This document shows positions 23,141 through 31,939 of a DNA stretch of 63,526 nt, piece after piece. Under the pieces are notes generated by a model. That model was not told the origin of the DNA, made no database searches, and was given only the letters and a program-made list of their open reading frames with translations. Origin of the DNA: a virus. The translations under genes and the position numbers were made by a program. The DNA lies in the IMG/VR virus record IMGVR_UViG_3300024182_000007, positions 1-63,526 of that record; one strand, written 5' to 3'. Each line of letters opens with the position of its first letter. The first letter of the stretch is position 1.

Positions 23141-23725
23141 ATGCCCCTCAGCCGAGAAATGGTATTTAATGAACTCGATGGAGCGGAGGCGAAGGAGATC
23201 CTCCTCCAGCGCTTCTCCTCCCATCTCAACTCGATCCCCTGGCTCCAGCGCCACCTCACCCTCCCGCGCGTGCGGATGAGGCTCTCCATTACGTTCGAGA
23301 TGTACGCCGACCAGCCGACGCCCGATATCCAAACTATCGCGGATGACTTCACTATCAGAACCGATCACGGCGAGACTCTCCCCTTCAAACCTCATCTTTA
23401 CGAGGAGGAGGAGACGATCGACGCCTCTCCGCTCACCGGCGACCCGCCCGACCAGATCCGCGAAGAACACTCTCTGCCCGTCCCCACTCCGGTCAGAAAT
23501 AAGACCCTCAGAGTGACGGAGGATTCCTTTATAGAGCACGCTGATCTGATCCCCGGCGTAACTATAGATAGGATCAGATCGGATACTCCCTCTCCGACGC
23601 GCGGATCTACTCAGATCACCCAGGATTTCGGCCCGCGCCTCCAGAGATCCGAACCTGCCCTCCCGTTCAAGAATAGAGATAGGGATCATAAGCAGGTTCC
23701 GCTGCAAGTCCCGCGTAAACCGTAA
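23141..23725 (+). CDS. hypothetical protein (194 aa), first gene of the morphogenesis unit
   Basis: The N-terminal half looks folded (EILLQRFSSHLNSIPWLQRH). The C-terminal half is Pro/Arg/Asp-rich and probably disordered. No family is recognised. It lies 18 bases downstream of the promoter. Confidence 0.6.
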   Translation: MPLSREMVFNELDGAEAKEILLQRFSSHLNSIPWLQRHLTLPRVRMRLSITFEMYADQPTPDIQTIADDFTIRTDHGETLPFKPHLYEEEETIDASPLTGDPPDQIREEHSLPVPTPVRNKTLRVTEDSFIEHADLIPGVTIDRIRSDTPSPTRGSTQITQDFGPRLQRSEPALPFKNRDRDHKQVPLQVPRKP

Positions 23726-23740
23726 AAAGGAGAATAAAAG

Positions 23741-24040
23741 ATGACTGAAGAAATGACGGCGATCGCATTGCCGCGCTACCGTTCGCATAAGGAAGTGTGG
23801 GCGCTGAAGATCAAATCAATTCAGTTTGACGTAGATAAGGAGCGAGACGATCTGAATGGAGCCTTGATCATTACGCCGGAGGACTCAAGATACGCGCCGT
23901 TCAAGGTTCCGGCCAAGTTCGTTCCGAGGCACTCAGCGGCGCGTCCTGAAACCGGCTGGTACTGGGTGAGGTACGCCGACGGCTACGAATCGTTCTCCCC
24001 CGCCGCCGCCTTCGAGGAGGGATATACCCGATGCGAATAG
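23741..24040 (+). CDS. conserved small phage protein (99 aa)
   Basis: AAAGGAG precedes the ATG at 23741. The pattern VWALKIKSIQFD near the start and GWYWVRYADGYESFSPAAAF near the end is common in small phage proteins of unknown function encoded near structural or early genes. Confidence 0.65.
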   Translation: MTEEMTAIALPRYRSHKEVWALKIKSIQFDVDKERDDLNGALIITPEDSRYAPFKVPAKFVPRHSAARPETGWYWVRYADGYESFSPAAAFEEGYTRCE

Positions 24041-24474
24041 GCTCTCTGGTCAACTGGACGAAGCGCACGAACATGCACCCCGATTCCGAAACAGTCGTCC
24101 TCCCAGCCATCGTCAATCAGATCTGGGAGGAGACTGACGGACGAATCAAGAACGTTGGATTATTCGTCTTCTCCTTCGAGGGGCAGTTCCTATCGAGAGT
24201 GACTCCAGTAGATCAGATCGAAGTGATCGCCGACCCCCAATCTTTAGCCGGAGCCCTCGCCGCCGTCCCCGGAATCCTCAAGTCTCAGTTTCAACAGGAT
24301 AAGGATATCCAGGAGTTGAAGTTCAGGCTATCTGCGCTCGAAGGCTCCTTAGGCGTGACCGATCCTCAGGCGAAGGCTTCCGTCACTCAGGTAATTCCTC
24401 CTACCGAGGATCATCCCGCCGTTTTTAAGAGCGGACATAAGCTCGTCGCCGGTAAGGGGATGAAAGAGTCGTGA
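24031..24474 (+). CDS. hypothetical protein (147 aa)
   Basis: It overlaps the previous gene by 10 bases. A beta-rich N-terminus (LVNWTKRTNMHPDSETVVLP) is followed by a helical, coiled-coil-like stretch (QFQQDKDIQELKFRLSALEG) and a flexible tail. No family is recognised. Confidence 0.6.
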   Translation: MRIGSLVNWTKRTNMHPDSETVVLPAIVNQIWEETDGRIKNVGLFVFSFEGQFLSRVTPVDQIEVIADPQSLAGALAAVPGILKSQFQQDKDIQELKFRLSALEGSLGVTDPQAKASVTQVIPPTEDHPAVFKSGHKLVAGKGMKES

Positions 24475-24809
24475 CGATCGCCGAATTCACCATCGAGCTT
24501 AAACGGACGAACGAACTGCTCGAACGCCAATCGCTCGCCTCGGAAAGAATAGCCGACGCCCTCGAACGCCTGTCCCCCATCCTCCCGCCTTCGACCGGCG
24601 CTCCTTATCAAGCCACCGTCCGCGACCTTCTCAACGTCTCCCCTTCCCGCGTGGATGCTTTAATGGGAGAGAGACTGGAGTTCGCCGCCCGCGAGGGCCT
24701 CGTCCCGGACTCTTCATCCTTCCGTGCTAGAGTACTAGAGTATGAAGGCCAAATCCGCGCCGAATACGGAGAAGAAGCCGTCCAATCCCTCCCGTGGAAT
24801 AAAAAATGA
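24471..24809 (+). CDS. hypothetical protein (112 aa)
   Basis: The start is GTG at 24471 in a GTGA overlap. The N-terminal helix (FTIELKRTNELLERQSLASE) suggests a coiled coil. A second helical part (VRDLLNVSPSRVDALMGERL) has HTH-like spacing. It lies just upstream of the terminase genes. Confidence 0.6.
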   Translation: MTIAEFTIELKRTNELLERQSLASERIADALERLSPILPPSTGAPYQATVRDLLNVSPSRVDALMGERLEFAAREGLVPDSSSFRARVLEYEGQIRAEYGEEAVQSLPWNKK

Positions 24810-24868
24810 CCCTCTTCCTTCTCCTGCTCGCCGTCGGACTGTACGTGCTCTTAGTCCGCTTTCGTTGA
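24806..24868 (+). CDS. 20-residue membrane peptide
   Basis: ATGA overlap at its start and TTGA overlap at its end couple it to both neighbours. The product is almost entirely one hydrophobic span (TLFLLLLAVGLYVLLV) with an Arg end. Confidence 0.4.
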   Translation: MTLFLLLLAVGLYVLLVRFR

Positions 24869-25383
24869 CCTTCCGCGATCTGAAGCCCAACTGGCGCTCT
24901 TACATCTCCTACGTCGCCTATGCCGCCGATGAAGGGGATGAAGATATGGCGTCCATCATGAAGGTCCTCCACGGACTCCCCAAAAAAGAACGGGATCTCG
25001 TCATGCCGGAGCGCCTCTGCGAACTCGCTGGCGTCAAGCCCTCAGAACTTGTCGGCGCCGTCTGCTCCCAGGTCTGGGCTCTCCAGAATGGCGAATCAGC
25101 GATGGCGGCCTCTATTCTTCATCCGTCGGTGGTTCGTAGGACGGCGAAGGCCGCCAATAACCTCAAATACGGCGGACGAGACAGGGAACTATTCTTCAGG
25201 ATTACCGGCTCTCTCCCTGATAGAAAGGGGACGACGATTATCAACAATAACAATCCTCAGACGGCCATCGTCGAATCGGGCGTCAAGGGACAACTCTCTT
25301 CGATGGATCAAGCCGTCGTCGATATGGACCGTCTCCTCGAAGAGTCCTCTGCTATCAATGTTCAGTCCTCAGTCGGTAGCTAA
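24865..25383 (+). CDS. probable small terminase subunit
   Basis: TTG at 24865 overlaps the previous stop; an ATG at 24742 would overlap two genes. The 172-residue protein is helical, with a possible HTH region around MPERLCELAGVKPSELVGAV and a polar Asn-rich stretch (TTIINNNNPQTA). The assignment rests on position directly before terL and on size. Confidence 0.5.
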   Translation: MTFRDLKPNWRSYISYVAYAADEGDEDMASIMKVLHGLPKKERDLVMPERLCELAGVKPSELVGAVCSQVWALQNGESAMAASILHPSVVRRTAKAANNLKYGGRDRELFFRITGSLPDRKGTTIINNNNPQTAIVESGVKGQLSSMDQAVVDMDRLLEESSAINVQSSVGS

Positions 25384-27496
25384 ATCCGAATCCTCTCTTG
25401 CTCAGAAGGGGATCTATCTTCACCGCCACTCTCTATCCGAATGCGAGCGGATGATCGCCTCCCTCAACTCTATCTACGTTGTGGACCACGAGACGGAACA
25501 GGAAGTTAAGACGCGCGAACTCACGTCTGAAGAAGTAGCCTGGGTTCAAAACGAGCGCCTCCTCTGCCGTATCGACTTCCGCTACTGGCTCTCTAACTAC
25601 TGCCTGATCAAGGATGAAGAAGATCACACCGTCCACATGTCCCTCTGGAAGTCCCAGGAGATCTTTCTCGACATCATCGGCGAGATGGAGGACGCCGATA
25701 TAGCGATCATGCTCATCATCCTCAAAGCCCGCCAATTGGGGCTATCGAGGCTGATCTCTCTCATTCTTCTTCACGGCATCATCTTCCACGCCAACATCAA
25801 CGCCTTCATGGCCTCCTCCACCGAGGACAAAACCCGCCTCCTGTTCGATATGACGGATTTCGTCCTCGAACGTCTGCCCTGGTGGATGCGCCCGTCCGAA
25901 AAGTTCCGGCGCGAGAACAAGCTCCTCGAACTCCACAATGGTTCGGGCGTCACTCTCCAGCACGGGCAGCAGACGACGGGTATCGCGCGAGGCACGACCC
26001 CTACACTCGCCCATATCTCCGAATTAGCTGAGTTCGACGATCCTTCTTCTTTGATCGATAGCTCTCTGATGCGGGCCATGCACGACTCCGTCTTCACCAA
26101 ACTCTTTCTCGAAGGGACGGCTCAGGGCCAGCATAACTGGTGGCACGACAAATGGCTGTCTTGTAAAGCCGGATGGCCCCAAGGACGTTCTAGATTGCGC
26201 CCTCTCTTCCTCCCCTGGTTCGTCGGCGGACTCTATCCCAAGCAGGCGTGGCTCCGCGCTCATCCCATCCCCGAAAACTATTCCGAGACGATCCTCCCTT
26301 GGGCGCTCGAACACGCGCGCATGGCTTCTGAGTACGTCCGCCATTCCGACTATTTAAGCCGCCACCTAGGCTCTACGTGGGAGATGCCCATCGAGCAGAT
26401 ATGGTATTACGAGTGCGAGAGGGACGCCGCCCTCCGCGAGCGCCGCCTCAACCGCTTTTTGCAGGAGATGCCCGCCAATGACGATGAAGCTTTTCAATCG
26501 ACTAACACATCTGTCTTCGATACTGAAACGATTACCTATTATCGGGACCGTTCGCACTCCTATCCTCTGCTGGGAGCGTACGGTCTTCGGGGACCTGCTG
26601 AGTATCTCCCTTCCCGGCTTCAACCCTCGTCGCTTCTTGTTGATTACAACCGGCCGCCGATCGAGATTCGTTCCGCTTGGGGGACGGGATATCCTATTCC
26701 ATTCACTCTTGTTCCTCTTCGCTTTGATGGTTGGTCCCTCGAATCCGATGCGGGCGGTATTGATAAGATCTATCTTTGGGAAGCTCCTGAACCGGGAGAA
26801 GTTTACGGGTTGGGAGTGGATACATCCGACGGCATCGGGAAGGATAGAACTGTAATAGAAATCCTGAAGAAAGGGTCTGTCTATAATCCGGCCAAGCAAG
26901 TCGGGGAATACGCATCGTCTAAAATGAATGCTTTAGACGCCACCCCCTTTTGTCTCGCCCTCGGCACTCACTTCTCCGTACCTAATGAGTTCGGGATCGT
27001 CCGTCAGCCGCGCATGGCCATTGAGTGTAGAGGGAATGGCGATCAGACTCAGCTCAGGTTGAAGATGCACGGCTGGACTAACTTTCATCCTTGGGTGGAG
27101 AGGATGATCGACAACAAGAAACTGGACCTCAAGCAGGTCAATAAGATAGGGGTGTTCACCAACTTTCAATTCAGGGTGGGGATGATCGACATGCTCGTGA
27201 AGATGATCCGAGACTTGGAGGTAGAGATCTGTTCTCCTTTCTTCGTCAGCGAAATGACCTCCCTTGAGGCGGACGATTTCAACCAGTCGATCAGGGCCGA
27301 TTACGGCGGGCACGATGATAGGGTGATGGCCCTCGGATTCGTTATAGTGAGTCTATACAGGTTCGACACTACTTTCTCTCAACGGGCGAAGGAGAACATG
27401 AACTCTTATATGGGAAGAGGGCCGAGGCAGAAGGACGCCCCTAGAATATACGCGAGATGGCGACCGGGGGCGCAGGAGGCGACCAGCGGATTATAA
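25358..27496 (+). CDS. terL: large terminase subunit
   Basis: It starts at the ATG at 25358, overlapping the previous gene; the longer frame from 25049 is a shadow. Residues 123-130 (KARQLGLS) form the terminase-type Walker A. SELAEFDD is a likely Walker B. GLGVDTSDGIGKDRTV is the first Asp motif of the RNase H-like nuclease, and GGHDDRVMALGFV is the C-terminal Asp motif. The protein powers DNA packaging into the prohead and cuts the concatemer. The size (about 713 aa) is at the upper end for the family. Confidence 0.9.
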   Translation: MFSPQSVAKSESSLAQKGIYLHRHSLSECERMIASLNSIYVVDHETEQEVKTRELTSEEVAWVQNERLLCRIDFRYWLSNYCLIKDEEDHTVHMSLWKSQEIFLDIIGEMEDADIAIMLIILKARQLGLSRLISLILLHGIIFHANINAFMASSTEDKTRLLFDMTDFVLERLPWWMRPSEKFRRENKLLELHNGSGVTLQHGQQTTGIARGTTPTLAHISELAEFDDPSSLIDSSLMRAMHDSVFTKLFLEGTAQGQHNWWHDKWLSCKAGWPQGRSRLRPLFLPWFVGGLYPKQAWLRAHPIPENYSETILPWALEHARMASEYVRHSDYLSRHLGSTWEMPIEQIWYYECERDAALRERRLNRFLQEMPANDDEAFQSTNTSVFDTETITYYRDRSHSYPLLGAYGLRGPAEYLPSRLQPSSLLVDYNRPPIEIRSAWGTGYPIPFTLVPLRFDGWSLESDAGGIDKIYLWEAPEPGEVYGLGVDTSDGIGKDRTVIEILKKGSVYNPAKQVGEYASSKMNALDATPFCLALGTHFSVPNEFGIVRQPRMAIECRGNGDQTQLRLKMHGWTNFHPWVERMIDNKKLDLKQVNKIGVFTNFQFRVGMIDMLVKMIRDLEVEICSPFFVSEMTSLEADDFNQSIRADYGGHDDRVMALGFVIVSLYRFDTTFSQRAKENMNSYMGRGPRQKDAPRIYARWRPGAQEATSGL

Positions 27497-27503
27497 TAGT
27501 CTG

Positions 27504-27653
27504 ATGAATAAAGGATGGCGTCGAAAAGCGGCTGAGACTTTCGCTCAGTCTATCTTCGATCTCATCGTGGCGATGGGAGGAGATAGATCGACCGCGTATT
27601 ATTGTCAGGCCGTCTGGTGGGAGGCTGTCGAACGCGGGGATTTCGGAGAATAA
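27504..27653 (+). CDS. small hypothetical protein (49 aa)
   Basis: The ATG at 27504 follows the terL stop by seven bases. The product, MNKGWRRKAAETFAQSIFDL then VAMGGDRSTAYYCQAVWWEA, is a helical amphipathic protein. No family is recognised. Confidence 0.5.
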   Translation: MNKGWRRKAAETFAQSIFDLIVAMGGDRSTAYYCQAVWWEAVERGDFGE

Positions 27654-27671
27654 CCAGGGCGGAGCCGCTAA

Positions 27672-27848
27672 ATGAGAGAGACTAACCCCCGTCAGCTTTC
27701 CGACGCCTCTATCTCGACGCTGATCGAGCAGGACATATGCCCTATGTGCTTAGGAGAACTGGACACCGGATGGGAATGCAATGAGTGTGGATACGACGCC
27801 ATGCCGCTGGTGAAAGGACTGAAATGTGAACTCCCTAAAACCCGGTAG
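27672..27848 (+). CDS. small zinc-ribbon protein (58 aa)
   Basis: CPMCLGELDTGWECNECGYD is a clear four-Cys zinc ribbon in the second half. It overlaps the next gene by 23 bases. Such proteins are frequent phage accessory proteins of unknown role. Confidence 0.65.
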   Translation: MRETNPRQLSDASISTLIEQDICPMCLGELDTGWECNECGYDAMPLVKGLKCELPKTR

Positions 27849-28050
27849 AACTTTCCAATCCTCCCATCTGAATAAAGTCCTCGACTATTCATCCGACTCA
27901 GGCTCCCTCACTCTGGAATTCGTCAACGGCTCCGTCTACTCCTATTCTGGCGTCCCCTTCTCCGTCTTCTCCAGGCTTCAGAAGTCCTCCTCTCCTGGGG
28001 CGTTCTTCCATAAACATATTAAAGGTAAGTACGCCTATGCTAAAGTTTAG
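27826..28050 (+). CDS. KTSC-domain protein (74 aa)
   Basis: The start is GTG at 27826. The pattern LEFVNGSVYSYSGVPFSVFS, then SPGAFFHKHIKGKYAYAKV, matches the KTSC domain, a small domain common in phages and sometimes fused to RNA-handling enzymes. The stop touches the next gene start. Confidence 0.75.
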   Translation: MNSLKPGRTFQSSHLNKVLDYSSDSGSLTLEFVNGSVYSYSGVPFSVFSRLQKSSSPGAFFHKHIKGKYAYAKV

Positions 28051-28592
28051 TGAGTATGAACTGCCCATCATGCGGCGATCCCATTCAGATCGGAGACTGG
28101 CCCTTCTGCTCCGGACCCGGCTCGCATCAGTCCGTATTCCAGCGCGACTCGCTCAATTTTCCCGCGATAGTCTTGTTTAAGGACCTGTCCACCGGGGAAG
28201 TCTATCCGGCGGCGCACACGTCCGAATCCACCCCCCACTTGCACGAACGCATCGAGATCAGGGATATGCGGACGGCGGACTTCTACATCCGGCAGATCAA
28301 CTCCCGCGAGCGCGAAAAGGCCGTCGATAGAAGGGAGATGAACCGGCTCTATTTTGAGGAGAGGACAAAGGAAAGAAGGGAGAAAGTCGATAGTCTCCTC
28401 GCCTCGGGCAAACTATCGAATCGGGCGCGATGGCTGGCCGAGAAAGCGCGGGCTTATGCCAACGCCAAGCATGAGAAGCGCTTCTCTAAGCCTTTGGACC
28501 CGCACGCTCATTTCCAGGCCCTCTCCTTCGACTCCTCCAATCGTATGCCCTATTCCTCCCCTGAAACCGGATGGAAGGATCGTAAAGCATGA
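28050..28592 (+). CDS. zinc-ribbon phage protein (180 aa)
   Basis: GTG at 28050 overlaps the previous stop; an ATG at 28056 is the alternative. The N-terminus MNCPSCGDPIQIGDWPFCSG is a zinc ribbon. The middle is a charged helix (NSREREKAVDRREMNRLYFE), and the end is Ser/Pro-rich. It resembles FmdB-like zinc ribbon proteins near phage portal genes. Function is unknown. Confidence 0.65.
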   Translation: MSMNCPSCGDPIQIGDWPFCSGPGSHQSVFQRDSLNFPAIVLFKDLSTGEVYPAAHTSESTPHLHERIEIRDMRTADFYIRQINSREREKAVDRREMNRLYFEERTKERREKVDSLLASGKLSNRARWLAEKARAYANAKHEKRFSKPLDPHAHFQALSFDSSNRMPYSSPETGWKDRKA

Positions 28593-28933
28593 CGAACGTC
28601 TCCGCGCGTTTATTTACGGAATTCGAGTGCGCCTGCCTTTCCGCCATCCGCGAGGAACCCCCTCCCCCCTCCGCCGTTCAGTGGAAGGACATTCCCATAG
28701 GGCAGATCTTTACAGGCGACTCCAGGTTGGCTCCAAGAGAGTACCCTCCCGGAATGCATACCGGCTCGTATGGATGCGAAGGCCCCTGGCTGAAAGTGTC
28801 CGGACAGATAATATACAGCTTTCAGTCCGGAGGACATTGGAACGTCTTCGTAGAATCCTCGAATATCTGGTTCGAGAAGTACCGACCGATGCGTAACGTG
28901 AGATTAGTGGAAGTTCCGGACGCCATCCGATGA
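28589..28933 (+). CDS. hypothetical protein (114 aa)
   Basis: ATGA overlaps occur at both ends. The protein is beta-rich with a Gly/Trp core (GQIIYSFQSGGHWNVFVESS). No family is recognised. Confidence 0.6.
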   Translation: MTNVSARLFTEFECACLSAIREEPPPPSAVQWKDIPIGQIFTGDSRLAPREYPPGMHTGSYGCEGPWLKVSGQIIYSFQSGGHWNVFVESSNIWFEKYRPMRNVRLVEVPDAIR

Positions 28934-31068
28934 TCCACGATTTAGACTATCTCGCTCCTACCCCCTATAACACTCGCGGGGAGACTATCTGCACCCCTGA
29001 TGACTTACTAGCTTGGTCTCAGGCCGCCGTCAAAACCTCTAGATCCTACCTTAGGCTTCAGCCTGCCTACCCCTTTATTCAAACCGGCCTGGACATGATC
29101 AACGGCGTCTCCCCAAAGACCGGCCCTCAATCCCTCTCCGACGTCAATCTCGAACTCACCGTCCGCAACCTCAAAGAACTCGTCGCCGCGCAGACGAACA
29201 TCCGCATCATCCCCGCCTTCAAGACTGAGATCTCAGAATTCCAGGCCCAGCGCGACATCCTCAACAAGTGCTTCATGAGCTGGCAGCAGATGACCTTCGC
29301 CGACCGGCGCTTGAGAAAAGGCTGGCAATATGCATGCGGATGCGGCACGGGATATATAGGGGAGAGATGGGATAAGTCCTATCACTATAAAGGGAAAGGG
29401 GATCTCATCTGGGACGCTTACGGGCCGCTCGACGTCCTCCCTCTCGGCCTCCCTCGAAATCACGATCTTCAGAAGGCGTATTCCGTCTGCTTAAAAGTCG
29501 AAACCCCCATTCACGAGGCGATGCGCTTGTTCCCTCTGATCGCCGACCGCATCACGTCTCAGCGGGATAACGTCAAGGGGCGCGGGACCATCATCTCCCA
29601 AGCGGTAAAGTACGCATCGGCCGCCCTTAGAAAGTTCGGCCCCGGCGCCACCCAGCAGGAGGAAGTGAAACCGTGGGCGACCGTCGATATCTACTATCAC
29701 TATATCGACGACGTGAATATTAACGACTCCGGGCAGGATATGCTCATGGGCGAGCCGGGAACGAACTGGTCTTATATCGTCCCGTACGTGGGGAAGGACA
29801 TCAAAATCGGCGAGAAGAACGGCTCTCCCATCTTTCGCCGCGCCTCCCATGAAGACTGCCTCCTCTACCCTAACAAGCGCCTGATCATCTGCACCGACGA
29901 CCTCTGCTGCAACCCCGATCCGATGGTTCAATGCTCCCCGTACTGGCATGGGAAATACCCCGTCGCTCAGTTGCGGGCCGATGACTGGCCGTGGCTCTTC
30001 CTCGGCATGCCGCTAACCCGCGCCGGTCAGTCTCTTGAAAAAGCCGATAACGAGCTATTGAGGGGAGTCGTCGACTCATGCGCGGTTCGCTTATCCCCTC
30101 CCCGCAAGTTCGATCGCAACACGATGTCCGACGCCCTCGCCTCCACCCTCAACACGCGCATCCCCAACCAAGTAATCGGACTCGACATGACGTTCGGCGG
30201 CGGCGACCAGATGTCCCCTCTCCTCCCCGTCCAATACTACGAATTCCCGGCTTATATCCCCGAAGTCATCCAGCAGAATCAGGACCGCCTGACTCATCAG
30301 ATGGGAGTCGCCGACGCCGTGGCTATGTCGCGCGCCCGCCAGCTCCCCGCCGGAGACTCCATCGACAAGATGATGGAAGCGCTCGGCCCGCTAGTCCGCG
30401 ACCAGTCCCGCAACATGGAGGAATCCATCCGCGCCTTAGGAGAAATGTGGAAATCGGACTTCTTCCAGTTCATCTCCGCCCGCCGACGCATGGAGATGAT
30501 CGGGACCGACGGGCTGACGAATGAAGACTTCGACTATGACCCTGGAACGCTCATCCCTTCGACTCAGGACATCCGCAACATCCGGGACGAAGGGAAATAC
30601 GCTGTGACGATAGAGATGGAGAAGATCGACTCGTCCGACGGCGTTCCTTATTTCCAGCGCGCGCGCTGGCACAAGGACAACTTCGCGTTCTCCGTCGTCC
30701 CTTATTCTCTCCACGAACTCAACTCCATCACGCGCAAACTCTTCCACCTCCAACTGATGAGGACGGGCTTCCCGATAGATTGGTGGACCCTTGCTAACTT
30801 ATTCGACATCAAAGAGTTCGGAGAAGCCCCTCAGTTCACCGACCCTGAAACGGGAGAGAAGAGACCGGCAAGAACGGTCATGGAGAGGTATATCGTCCAG
30901 TTGGAGATCCAGCAGCGCGTGAAATCTGCTGTAGAGCAAGCGGGCGGGGGTGCAGGGGGAGGACAGAAAGGCGCCGGTCGTCCTCCTACTGGAAATCAGC
31001 CGCCAGTGTTGGAACAAAAACATCTGGACGCCGGAACGCGGTCTACTATAAGAGAGAGCCGGAGATAG
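28930..31068 (+). CDS. portal protein
   Basis: The 712-residue protein follows terL and small accessory genes. It has the composition of podovirus-type portals: an N-terminal wing region with a Gln/Tyr/Asp-rich core (WQQMTFADRRLRKGWQYACG), a stem-like helical region (IPEVIQQNQDRLTHQMGVAD) and a C-terminal Gly/Gln-rich tail. It would form the dodecameric ring at the capsid vertex. Identity rests on size, position and overall pattern. Confidence 0.75.
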   Translation: MIHDLDYLAPTPYNTRGETICTPDDLLAWSQAAVKTSRSYLRLQPAYPFIQTGLDMINGVSPKTGPQSLSDVNLELTVRNLKELVAAQTNIRIIPAFKTEISEFQAQRDILNKCFMSWQQMTFADRRLRKGWQYACGCGTGYIGERWDKSYHYKGKGDLIWDAYGPLDVLPLGLPRNHDLQKAYSVCLKVETPIHEAMRLFPLIADRITSQRDNVKGRGTIISQAVKYASAALRKFGPGATQQEEVKPWATVDIYYHYIDDVNINDSGQDMLMGEPGTNWSYIVPYVGKDIKIGEKNGSPIFRRASHEDCLLYPNKRLIICTDDLCCNPDPMVQCSPYWHGKYPVAQLRADDWPWLFLGMPLTRAGQSLEKADNELLRGVVDSCAVRLSPPRKFDRNTMSDALASTLNTRIPNQVIGLDMTFGGGDQMSPLLPVQYYEFPAYIPEVIQQNQDRLTHQMGVADAVAMSRARQLPAGDSIDKMMEALGPLVRDQSRNMEESIRALGEMWKSDFFQFISARRRMEMIGTDGLTNEDFDYDPGTLIPSTQDIRNIRDEGKYAVTIEMEKIDSSDGVPYFQRARWHKDNFAFSVVPYSLHELNSITRKLFHLQLMRTGFPIDWWTLANLFDIKEFGEAPQFTDPETGEKRPARTVMERYIVQLEIQQRVKSAVEQAGGGAGGGQKGAGRPPTGNQPPVLEQKHLDAGTRSTIRESRR

Positions 31069-31083
31069 AAGGATGGAGGACAA

Positions 31084-31269
31084 ATGCCCGCCGAACGGTT
31101 CACCAAAAAAGCCGACACTCCCAAGCGCCGCCGTCAGTGGATGCATATCTACGAATCCGCAAAGCGTCGTGGAGCTTCAAAATCATCGGCTATTCAACAG
31201 GCAAGCGGAGTTATCAAAAAGCAGTCTCGCTCAAAGCGCCGCCGCTCCGGGAAGCGCCGTAGCTATTAA
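31084..31269 (+). CDS. small highly basic protein (61 aa)
   Basis: GGAGG lies five bases before the ATG at 31084. The product is rich in Lys, Arg and Ser (TPKRRRQWMHIYESAKRRGA) and probably binds nucleic acid. The overlapping frame from 31073 lacks proper ribosome-site spacing. Confidence 0.6.
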   Translation: MPAERFTKKADTPKRRRQWMHIYESAKRRGASKSSAIQQASGVIKKQSRSKRRRSGKRRSY

Positions 31270-31414
31270 CCGATTTGAGATCCTGAAACTGTCGGTCGCC
31301 GATATCGATCTCATCCTCTCCACTATCAAACAAGAGCGGAGAACGGGCTCCCTCACTATCCACTTCTCTCAGGGACGCGCCGGGGGATACGCCGAGTTCA
31401 AGCAGCAAGTCTAG
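31265..31414 (+). CDS. small hypothetical protein (49 aa) with uncertain start
   Basis: The frame reads RFEILKLSVADIDLILSTIK then a short tail, which looks real. The only start candidate near the previous stop is ATT at 31265, overlapping the TAA. An ATG at 31073 in the same frame would overprint the whole previous gene. Confidence 0.4.
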   Translation: MNRFEILKLSVADIDLILSTIKQERRTGSLTIHFSQGRAGGYAEFKQQV

Positions 31415-31418
31415 TTCC

Positions 31419-31613
31419 ATGCGTAACCTGAAAACCCATTGCCTCCGCGGGCACGAATACACGAAGGAAAACTCCGGGTATTTCAGGAACGGCGCGAGGT
31501 ACTGCAAGGAATGCAAGCGGGTCCTCGGCAACGTCCGCCAGAGGAAAATGACTGTATGGTGGAGGACTCAGGGCCGGAGCGCATCCGATCTGATATACTT
31601 GGAGCGCATGTAG
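31419..31613 (+). CDS. small zinc-binding HNH-like protein (64 aa)
   Basis: C-x2-GHEYTKENSGYF then YCKECKRV is the cysteine frame typical of the short HNH-like zinc proteins of phages. A full HNH active site is not seen. A strong terminator follows the gene. Confidence 0.6.
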   Translation: MRNLKTHCLRGHEYTKENSGYFRNGARYCKECKRVLGNVRQRKMTVWWRTQGRSASDLIYLERM

Positions 31614-31636
31614 AGTACTAACCGGATACAGAATGG

Positions 31637-31669
31637 GAAGGGCCGACTGACATTCGGCCCTTCTTTTTT
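31637..31669 (+). terminator. intrinsic terminator
   Basis: GAAGGGCCGA (31637-31646) pairs with TCGGCCCTTC (31654-31663) around a 7-base loop, followed by six T. It ends the terminase-portal unit. Confidence 0.85.
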
Positions 31670-31765
31670 ATGACCGTCTTCATGCTCCTCCTCTCCTCCC
31701 TCATCCAAATAGTCCCTATTCTGCTGGCCGCCCGCGCCTACTCCAAATCCCCCCCTCTCATCTGA
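31670..31765 (+). CDS. possible 31-residue membrane peptide
   Basis: The ATG at 31670 directly follows the terminator T-run. The product is MTVFMLLLSSLIQIVPILLA with a short basic tail. No ribosome site other than the terminator stem is available, so translation is doubtful. Confidence 0.25.
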   Translation: MTVFMLLLSSLIQIVPILLAARAYSKSPPLI

Positions 31766-31939
31766 TATGATGAGCGTGGGGTTTACCCTAACGACGTAAG
31801 ACGTACCCTGAGGAACCCCCGTAGGTCAAAACTAAGCAGAAATCCTCGGATGACTTGGGATGTACGATAGGCTCTTCACGCGACAATTCATAGGGCTTAG
31901 GTTCCGGGGCTGGTAATTACGGGGGACTAACTCTCGAAT
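31766..31939 (+). ncRNA. structured leader RNA candidate
   Basis: No gene lies in this stretch. GGGGTT (from about 31778) pairs with AACCCC about 30 bases later. CGTAGGTCA pairs with TGACTT plus TACG about 40 bases later, and further G-rich and C-rich segments follow. It leads directly into the gene at 31940, which lacks a well-spaced ribosome site. I do not recognise a known riboswitch or ribozyme. Confidence 0.35.

Noticed and set aside
23105-23788. Minus-strand frame of 227 codons opposite the first morphogenesis gene
   Set aside because: It would run into the divergent promoter, has no start signals and is Arg/Ser-rich shadow.
31073-31414. Full-length 113-codon gene overprinting the basic protein at 31084
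   Set aside because: The ribosome site touches its ATG with no spacing, while the 31084 start has ideal spacing; only its 3' third looks coding.
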